64,000 bases of DNA from Spirochaetota bacterium (GTDB lineage: Bacteria > Spirochaetota > Spirochaetia > Treponematales > Treponemataceae). Shown piece after piece: positions 59,055 to 64,000 of the stretch. Within the stretch, counting starts at the first letter, position 1. Each line of letters begins with the position of its first letter. A program made the position numbers and the translations under genes. The DNA is taken from contig JAEWMY010000033.1 in the NCBI GenBank assembly GCA_023393015.1, positions 32,370 through 96,369 of the forward strand. The letters run 5' to 3'. A model generated the notes under the pieces. The model saw only the letters and a program-made list of their open reading frames with translations, made no database searches and had not been told where the DNA came from.

Positions 59055-60560
59055 TCAGTCCGCCTGATCGAGCTCGTCGCCCGCGAGGTACGCGTTGATA
59101 CTCGCGGCGGCCTTCCGTCCCTCGCCCATCGCGAGGATCACGGTCGCGGCTCCGAGGACGATGTCCCCGCCGGCCCACACGCGCTTGAGGCTCGTACGCT
59201 GCTTTCCGTCGACGACGATGTTTCCGCGTTTGGTGACCTCGAGCCCCGCGGTCGTCTGCGCCATGAGTGGGTTCGATTCGTTTCCGAGCGCGACGATCAT
59301 CGCGTCGATCGCAAGCTCGTACTCGGTTCCCGCCTTCGCGACGGGGCTCCGCCTTCCGGAGGCGTCCGGCTCGCCGAGTTCGTACTCGAGAAGCTCCACG
59401 GCCCGCACGCGGCCCGACTCGTCGCCGACGATCTTCGTCGGGTTTCTGAGAAAGAGGAACTCGACGCCCTCCTCCTCGGCATGCGCGATCTCCTCGGCGC
59501 GCGCGGGCATCTCACCGCGCGTCCTGCGGTAGACGCAGTATACCTTTTCCGCGCCGAGCCGGAGGGCCATGCGGCACGCGTCCATCGCGACGTTGCCGCC
59601 GCCTACCACGCCTACCGTCTTCGCCTCGTAGAGCGGAGTCGCCGCCCGCGAGGTGTCGTAGGCCTTCATGAGGTTCGCCCTCGTCAGGTACTCGTTCGCG
59701 CTGAACACCCCGATGAGGTTTTCGCCTTCGATATCCATGAACTTCGGAAGACCCGCTCCGGTTCCGATAAACGCGGCGTCGAAGCCTTCCCGGTCAAGGA
59801 GGTTCTCGATCGTCTCCGTCCTTCCCACGAGATAGTTCGTGCGGAAGGAGACGCCCATCGCCTTCAACGTCTCGACTTCCTTCGCGACGATCGCCTTCGG
59901 CAGGCGGAACTCCGGGATTCCGTACACCATGACGCCGCCCGTCTTGTGGAAGGCCTCGAAGATCGTCACGTCATGGCCGGCGCGCCTGACGTCGGCGGCG
60001 ACGGTGAGTCCCGCGGGACCCGAACCGACGATCGCCACACGCTTACCCGTCGCCTTGGCGACCTCGGGCGGCCTCACGAGTCCGTTCTCCCTCTCCCAGT
60101 CGGCGACGAAGCGCTCGAGCCTTCCGATCGCGACCGACTTTTCGACGTCCTTGAGGGACTTCCCGAGCGTGCACTGGCTCTGGCACTGGCGCTCCTGCGG
60201 GCACACGCGCCCGCAAATCGCGGGAAGGAGGTTCGCCGTCTTGATCGTCGCGACGGCCGAGGCGTAGTCGCCCGACTGCACGCACGCGATAAACTCGGGT
60301 ATCGGAACGCCGACCGGGCACGCGGCCACGCAGGGCCGGTTCTTGCAACCGAGACAGCGCGCCGCCTCTACCCTCGCCTGCTCGTCCGAATAGCCGAGCG
60401 CGACTTCGTCCATCTCCCGCGCGCGCGTCAACGGTTCGCGCGCCGGCATCTCCTGCGCCGGAATCGCCATGCGATCCTTCGGCGAAAGCGTCTTGTCCTT
60501 CAGCGTCGCCCACAGGGCGGCCGCGTCCTTCGTCAATTCTTCCTTCGTCTTGTGGCTCAT
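59055..60560 (-). CDS. nfnB: NfnB-type (GltD-like) NADPH-dependent subunit
   Basis: 501 residues. Two N-terminal 4Fe-4S motifs (CLGCKNRPCVAACPVGVPI; CGRVCPQERQCQSQC), an FAD motif VAIVGSGPAGLTVAADV and a second nucleotide motif VGVVGGGNVAMDACR, in glutamate-synthase small-subunit order. Next to an NfnA-type subunit this is the large subunit of NADH-dependent ferredoxin:NADP+ oxidoreductase, which couples ferredoxin and NADH oxidation to NADPH formation by flavin bifurcation. The start at 60560 (MSHKTKEE) overlaps the nfnA stop (ATGA) with GGGGGGAAAG upstream. Confidence 0.93.
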   Translation of the reverse strand: MSHKTKEELTKDAAALWATLKDKTLSPKDRMAIPAQEMPAREPLTRAREMDEVALGYSDEQARVEAARCLGCKNRPCVAACPVGVPIPEFIACVQSGDYASAVATIKTANLLPAICGRVCPQERQCQSQCTLGKSLKDVEKSVAIGRLERFVADWERENGLVRPPEVAKATGKRVAIVGSGPAGLTVAADVRRAGHDVTIFEAFHKTGGVMVYGIPEFRLPKAIVAKEVETLKAMGVSFRTNYLVGRTETIENLLDREGFDAAFIGTGAGLPKFMDIEGENLIGVFSANEYLTRANLMKAYDTSRAATPLYEAKTVGVVGGGNVAMDACRMALRLGAEKVYCVYRRTRGEMPARAEEIAHAEEEGVEFLFLRNPTKIVGDESGRVRAVELLEYELGEPDASGRRSPVAKAGTEYELAIDAMIVALGNESNPLMAQTTAGLEVTKRGNIVVDGKQRTSLKRVWAGGDIVLGAATVILAMGEGRKAAASINAYLAGDELDQAD

Positions 60561-61501
60561 CGCTTTCCCCCCGCGCCGTCGCCCGCGGAACTTGCCGCTT
60601 CGGCGGAACTCGCCCCGTCGGGATCCCCGACACGCGCGGCCTCCATCTCCATGTGGCACTTGTGATGATCGGCTTCCTCACGCGGCTTGTAGGCCTTCAT
60701 CCGCATCATCATGTTGTCCCAGTCGACCTGGTGTCCGTCGAACTCGGGCCCGTCGACGCAGACGAACTTCGTCTTTCCGCCGACCGTCACGCGGCAACCG
60801 CCGCACATACCGGTACCGTCGATCATGATCGTGTTGAGGGATACGACCGTGTGCACGCCGTAGGGTTTCGTAGTCGCGGCGCAAAACTTCATCATGATGG
60901 GAGGGCCGATCGCCACGGCCTCGGCGGGAACTTCCGCCGTCGCGCCGCTATTCGGGCTTTTCCACTCGCCCGCGCATACTTCCTTGAGCGGCTCCGTGAC
61001 GAGGCCCTTTCTGCCGTACGATCCGTCGTCCGTCACGACGATGAGCTCGTCGGAGGCCGCCTTCATCTCCTCCTCGAGGATAACGAGCTCCTTCGTCCGC
61101 GCGCCGATGATCGTGATGACCTTGTTGCCCGCGGCCTTGTGCGCCTTGACGATGGGATACAAGGGCGCGACGCCGATGCCTCCGCCCACGCACACGACGG
61201 TTCCGACCTTCTCGATATGAGTCGGCCTCCCGAGCGGCCCGAGTATGGCCTCGATCTTGTCGCCGACGTTTTTCAGGGCCAGTTTGTGCGTCGTCGCCCC
61301 GACAGTCTGGAAGACGAGGGCGATCCATCCCTCGTCCGCGTTCGCGTCGGCGATGGTGAGCGGAATGCGCTCGCCGAAATCCGTATCTATCTGAACCAGC
61401 ACGAACTGGCCCGCTTTCCTGTTCCGCGAGATCTCGGGCGCGGTTACCCTCAGGTAAAACACCTCGTCCGAGAACTGCTTTTTCTCGATAATCGTATGCA
61501 T
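60557..61501 (-). CDS. nfnA: NfnA-type (ferredoxin-NADP+ reductase-like) subunit
   Basis: 314 residues. FAD-binding barrel (KAGQFVLVQIDTDFGERIPLTIAD), NAD-binding domain (VCVGGGIGVAPLYPIVKA) and a C-terminal 2Fe-2S site (MCGGCRVTVGG ... FVCVDGPEFDGH). This is the small subunit pairing with NfnB; the same architecture is also called sulfide dehydrogenase beta. A 35-residue Ala/Gly/Ser-rich tail follows the conserved part. A good promoter lies upstream (TTGCAT-17-TAAGAT) and GAGG precedes the ATG. It is the last backbone gene before the AT-rich integrase region. Confidence 0.93.
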   Translation of the reverse strand: MHTIIEKKQFSDEVFYLRVTAPEISRNRKAGQFVLVQIDTDFGERIPLTIADANADEGWIALVFQTVGATTHKLALKNVGDKIEAILGPLGRPTHIEKVGTVVCVGGGIGVAPLYPIVKAHKAAGNKVITIIGARTKELVILEEEMKAASDELIVVTDDGSYGRKGLVTEPLKEVCAGEWKSPNSGATAEVPAEAVAIGPPIMMKFCAATTKPYGVHTVVSLNTIMIDGTGMCGGCRVTVGGKTKFVCVDGPEFDGHQVDWDNMMMRMKAYKPREEADHHKCHMEMEAARVGDPDGASSAEAASSAGDGAGGKR

Positions 61502-61536
61502 CTCATGTCCTCTTTGACAATAACGTGAATGTCGTC

Positions 61537-61565
61537 ATCTTACACATTCCTGCATATTTATGCAA
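61537..61565 (-). promoter_or_regulatory. nfnAB promoter with overlapping palindrome
   Basis: Minus strand TTGCAT (61560-61565), 17-bp spacer, TAAGAT (61537-61542) with an upstream TG. The perfect palindrome TGCATA-tt-TATGCA (61551-61564) overlaps the -35 and also the earliest possible integrase start codon. Confidence 0.65.
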
Positions 61566-61694
61566 TCCCGCTGCATAAACTTTACTGATACACTAAAACT
61601 CTCTCACACCGATTTTCTCACGAAAGAAGCCTTCCCAACACCAGACATTCCCACGTTTTCGGGCACAAACCGAAAAACACATGATATCCTTTGC

Positions 61695-63170
61695 ATGATC
61701 CTGAGCATTCGACCATACACGCTTACCCAGATTTCCATTACCGTATCTGATTTTTTTGCCAACAACTATATGTTTTATAAAATCCAAGGTACATTTTGGG
61801 ATGCACGCTCAAAATCCTGGGTGCTTCCCGCGACCCAATCCAATATCGATAATCTCCTTTTGCTTCTATATAAGACAGACCTGTTTACCTTCAGGGCACC
61901 GCCGTGTACTACCGAATCCATCACTTCGAAAAACCGTCTCACAACCGTGTCACAGCACTCCGAAGTCCCGCGATTTGGCGAGAAAAACCGGCAAAAAACC
62001 ACATCCCATTCAAAACAGGACGATCACATCCCTAATACGTCTCTGAATCCGCCGACTATCAAGCCTCGCGCGGCCGCTTTATTGCCGCGATCTACCGCTC
62101 CGCCCGTATCACGAAAGGGATGCAATACGCCTCCTACCTACAAACCACCCGCAATCCCGCGTCAAAGCACACATCCAGGGACGCCCGTACACCCCGCGAG
62201 CACCGCGACTTCCGGAATTCTCACGCGATATCGAGCCGCTCTTGACGCACGCCACTACAGTCCCCGAACCCGCACGGCCTATCTCACATGGATAACGCGC
62301 TTTCTCTCCTTTCATAAGGGGAAAAATCCGGAGTCAATGTCGGAATCGCATATCAATTCGTATCTCACCTCGCTTGCGGTAACCTCGGAGATCAGTTCTT
62401 CGACTCAGAATCAGGCCCTGGCCGCCATTCTGTTTTTATTCCGCTCGGTATTGAACAGGCCTGTCGACGCCATTGGCGACGTCATTCGCGCCAAAAAACC
62501 CTCCAAACTTCCGGTAGTCATGAGCCGCAAGGAGGTACGGCACGTACTCTCCTTTCTCAAGGGGGATAAGAGGCTCGCGGCCCGACTCATGTACGGAACA
62601 GGTCTCCGTCTTATGGAATGCCTACGCCTACGCGTTCAGGATATCGATTTCGACAGAAACGAAATTCTCGTCAGAAACGGCAAAGGTGCCAAGGATCGCG
62701 TGACAATGCTGCCCGATTCGCTCAAAGCGCCGCTTCTCGAGCATCTCGAGCGGATTCGCGCGATTCACACGCTCGACCTCGCCGATAATTTCGGAAAAGT
62801 CCCCGTTCCCGGGGCAATTGACAAAAAATACCCGTATGCCTCGAGTGAATGGTGCTGGCAATGGGTGTTTCCCCAGGATCGCCGCTGGAAAAACGACGCA
62901 ACCAGCGAACAGGGCCGACATCACATGGACGAAACGGGCCTCCAGCGAGCGGTTCACGAGGCTGTACTCAAGGCAGGATTAAGCAAGCGAGCCTCGTGTC
63001 ACACTTTCCGTCACTCTTTCGCGACGCATCTCCTCGAAAGCGGCTATGACATCCGGACAGTCCAGGAACTCCTCGGACACAGTGACCTGAAAACGACTAT
63101 GATCTACACGCATGTCCTCAACAAGGGCCCTTCAGGAGTACGAAGCCCGCTTGATAACCTGGATAGTTAG
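61695..63170 (+). CDS. intI: Integron integrase with HARP-like N-terminal domain
   Basis: 491 residues from M at 61695; the frame is open to an ATG at 61560 (536 aa) and no ribosome site decides the start. The C-terminal 310 residues are a tyrosine recombinase: R305 (GTGLRL), H436-x-x-R439 (HTFRH), H462 (LGHSD), Y471 (MIYTHV). The insertion around 377-395 (KKYPYASSEWCWQWVF) is the patch unique to integron integrases, and the end (GVRSPLD) is also IntI-like. Extra parts: residues 1-60 with GTFWDARSKSWVLP (W35, W42), resembling a HARP-type module, and a Pro/Ser/Thr-rich linker (about 75-175). Base composition is much more AT-rich than the backbone, indicating transfer. Confidence 0.9.
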   Translation: MILSIRPYTLTQISITVSDFFANNYMFYKIQGTFWDARSKSWVLPATQSNIDNLLLLLYKTDLFTFRAPPCTTESITSKNRLTTVSQHSEVPRFGEKNRQKTTSHSKQDDHIPNTSLNPPTIKPRAAALLPRSTAPPVSRKGCNTPPTYKPPAIPRQSTHPGTPVHPASTATSGILTRYRAALDARHYSPRTRTAYLTWITRFLSFHKGKNPESMSESHINSYLTSLAVTSEISSSTQNQALAAILFLFRSVLNRPVDAIGDVIRAKKPSKLPVVMSRKEVRHVLSFLKGDKRLAARLMYGTGLRLMECLRLRVQDIDFDRNEILVRNGKGAKDRVTMLPDSLKAPLLEHLERIRAIHTLDLADNFGKVPVPGAIDKKYPYASSEWCWQWVFPQDRRWKNDATSEQGRHHMDETGLQRAVHEAVLKAGLSKRASCHTFRHSFATHLLESGYDIRTVQELLGHSDLKTTMIYTHVLNKGPSGVRSPLDNLDS

Positions 63171-63486
63171 GATCTCCGTTCCATAACACGAATCTTAATC
63201 CATCTATATCACGGCAACTATAGGAACCAGGATATTGCAAGACCGTCTTGGTCAAACTTTGCCGGCTCTTCTACACAGTAAACAATCTTCTCTCAATCCT
63301 ATATATAGTATGGACATTTTAGTCTTTTTCAGTGACAAAAGCGACAATCATGCTATACTACTTCTAATACTTATAAGCAGGTTATATTGTTACGTCTAAC
63401 GTCAGAAAATGGACAACACACCACACCTAACTCTTAAGTATTACGCCTTAGTCATAACCCTATAAACTGACAAAAGGCATGACAAC

Positions 63487-63517
63487 TCGATCGAATACTA
63501 TGGCATTGTTCGATCGA
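63487..63517. repeat. 9-bp inverted repeat with 13-nt loop
   Basis: TCGATCGAA (63487-63495) and TTCGATCGA (63509-63517). CAAC and GTTG flank it asymmetrically (63483-63486 and 63531-63534). Could be a folded recombination-site remnant; the asymmetry argues against a standard attC. Confidence 0.45.
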
Positions 63518-63731
63518 CTGTAGTAATCACGTTGTTTCGGCACGGATTCTACTGCCAAACTCCCGAGCAAACTCTGTGCTATGGCTCTTCTTCATACAGA
63601 ATACCACTATCCACAACACATCTTACATTGCAATTATTCAGCACAACCATTTTACCAAGGAACAGTCCAATTAATGTTAGTCGGTCGCCTTCGGCGCGCG
63701 AAGAAAAAATGATTACATAGTATGCACCTTA

Positions 63732-63765
63732 TTTTTTAGCCATTAATCAATAAATGGCTAAAAAA
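63732..63765. repeat. 13-bp perfect inverted repeat before the transposase gene
   Basis: TTTTTTAGCCATT (63732-63744) and AATGGCTAAAAAA (63753-63765) around an 8-nt loop. It ends 6 nt before the preferred transposase start. It may be a bidirectional terminator, a hairpin at an element end, or an attenuator of transposase expression. Confidence 0.75.
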
Positions 63766-63771
63766 GGGTGT

Positions 63772-64000
63772 ATGAAATCTCGCATTCTGGAACAAATTTG
63801 CGCCGTCGCGTTGCGGTCCTCATTCCCCATTTCTGCAAAGCTTAAACGCTCACTAAAGAATATGAAGGAATGCCGAACAACTAGATATGGCGGACGAGTT
63901 GTTCAGTGTCCTAAATGCGGCTTAATCAAAACAATATATAACTCCTGCAATCAGCGCGGATGCCCAATATGCTATAAACGTAACCAAAAGCTGTGGGAAC
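63772..64000 (+). CDS. IS91-family transposase, N-terminal part (cut by window end)
   Basis: The first 76 residues show the IS91 zinc-binding domain: CRTTRYGG, CPKCG and SCNQRGCPICYKRNQKLW, i.e. the C-x2-C ... C-x4-C-x2-C arrangement preceding the HUH/Y1 nuclease domain, which lies outside the window. IS91-type elements move by single-strand rolling-circle transposition. ATG 63772 is preferred (AAAGGG just upstream); ATG 63754 is in frame but sits inside the right arm of an inverted repeat. AT-rich codons, unlike the backbone. Confidence 0.85.
   Translation, partial: MKSRILEQICAVALRSSFPISAKLKRSLKNMKECRTTRYGGRVVQCPKCGLIKTIYNSCNQRGCPICYKRNQKLWE

Larger units (their letters stand above)
63171..63771. 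other. AT-rich non-coding stretch after intI (expected attI/cassette position)
   Basis: About 600 nt with no convincing gene. GTTAGGA overlaps the intI stop (63166-63172) and is one base off the attachment core GTTRRRY. RYYYAAC-type sequences occur at 63394-63400 (GTCTAAC) and 63425-63431 (ACCTAAC), and a GC-rich island with GTTAGTC starts at 63676. No complete attC pair is seen. A 62-codon TTG-initiated frame (63532-63720) has no ribosome site and is not called. Confidence 0.4.

Noticed and set aside
63487..63537. 9-bp inverted repeat as an attC
   Set aside because: Spacing of CAAC and GTTG around the stem is very asymmetric (0 nt versus 13 nt), unlike known attC folds.
63676..63700. GC-rich island beginning GTTAGTC as an attC site
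   Set aside because: The core GTTRRRY is violated by one base and no matching RYYYAAC partner lies at attC distance.
63532..63720. 62-codon frame after the integrase as a gene cassette
   Set aside because: TTG start, no ribosome site, no recognisable protein and no flanking attC pair.
1..64000. tRNA, rRNA or CRISPR loci
   Set aside because: Reading the intergenic regions on both strands showed no cloverleaf-like sequence, no rRNA-like conserved segments and no spaced repeats.

Overview
The window is high-GC bacterial chromosome (over 60% GC by eye) with an abrupt drop to AT-rich DNA in the last 2.5 kb. The gene set points to an anaerobic, fermentative, motile, Gram-negative-type bacterium that degrades plant polysaccharide and makes or uses H2. 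It has [FeFe]-hydrogenase maturation genes, an NfnAB-type transhydrogenase, PLP synthase, chemoreceptors and exported lipoproteins. A spirochaete (Treponema/Spirochaeta-like) is my best guess. The main support is an integron integrase at the end of the window whose only possible cassette side is its 3' end, the arrangement known from Treponema denticola. This taxonomic call is inference.

Layout. 1-5.5 kb: LiaF-like membrane protein; FMN hydroxyacid dehydrogenase divergent from a pdxR-pdxS-pdxT vitamin B6 operon. 5.6-9 kb: a TetR/DUF2271/outer-membrane-type operon and an AraC/GyrI-like regulator. 9-20.2 kb (minus strand): LacI-type regulator, araB-araA-araD, a CUT2 monosaccharide ABC transporter and a GalT-GalK fusion enzyme. 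20.3-27.4 kb: a COG4189-type regulator and a second sugar operon (CUT1 transporter, GH51 arabinofuranosidase, GH43 arabinanase lipoprotein). Together these form an arabinan/arabinogalactan utilisation locus. Oligosaccharides are trimmed outside, imported by CUT1, cut by GH51 and fed to AraABD. Free arabinose or galactose enters by CUT2, and galactose passes to GalTK.

27.6-44.8 kb: FAD dehydrogenase, EAL-domain membrane protein, Crp/Fnr regulator with a divergent ferredoxin-like protein, metallophosphoesterase, M16 protease, chemoreceptor, anion transporter, cupin, GPH symporter and GH36 alpha-galactosidase. 44.9-49.1 kb: prfC, recQ and a YfcE phosphodiesterase. 49.1-55 kb: hydrogenase maturation operon (TM1266-like, hydG, aspA, hydF, hydE). 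HydG has a displaced auxiliary-cluster cysteine. 55-57.5 kb: a NorR-like sigma-54 activator divergent from a peroxiredoxin with a textbook -24/-12 promoter. 57.5-61.5 kb: YjbQ, an SH3-domain protein and nfnB-nfnA.

61.5-64 kb: an integron integrase with an extra HARP-like N-terminal domain, about 600 nt of AT-rich non-coding DNA where attI and cassettes would be expected, then the start of an IS91-family transposase cut by the window edge. This is a mobile region.

A recurring regulatory theme is that first genes of transcription units have a sigma-70 -10 box 6-9 nt before the start codon and no Shine-Dalgarno (probable leaderless mRNAs), while internal operon genes carry good Shine-Dalgarno sequences.
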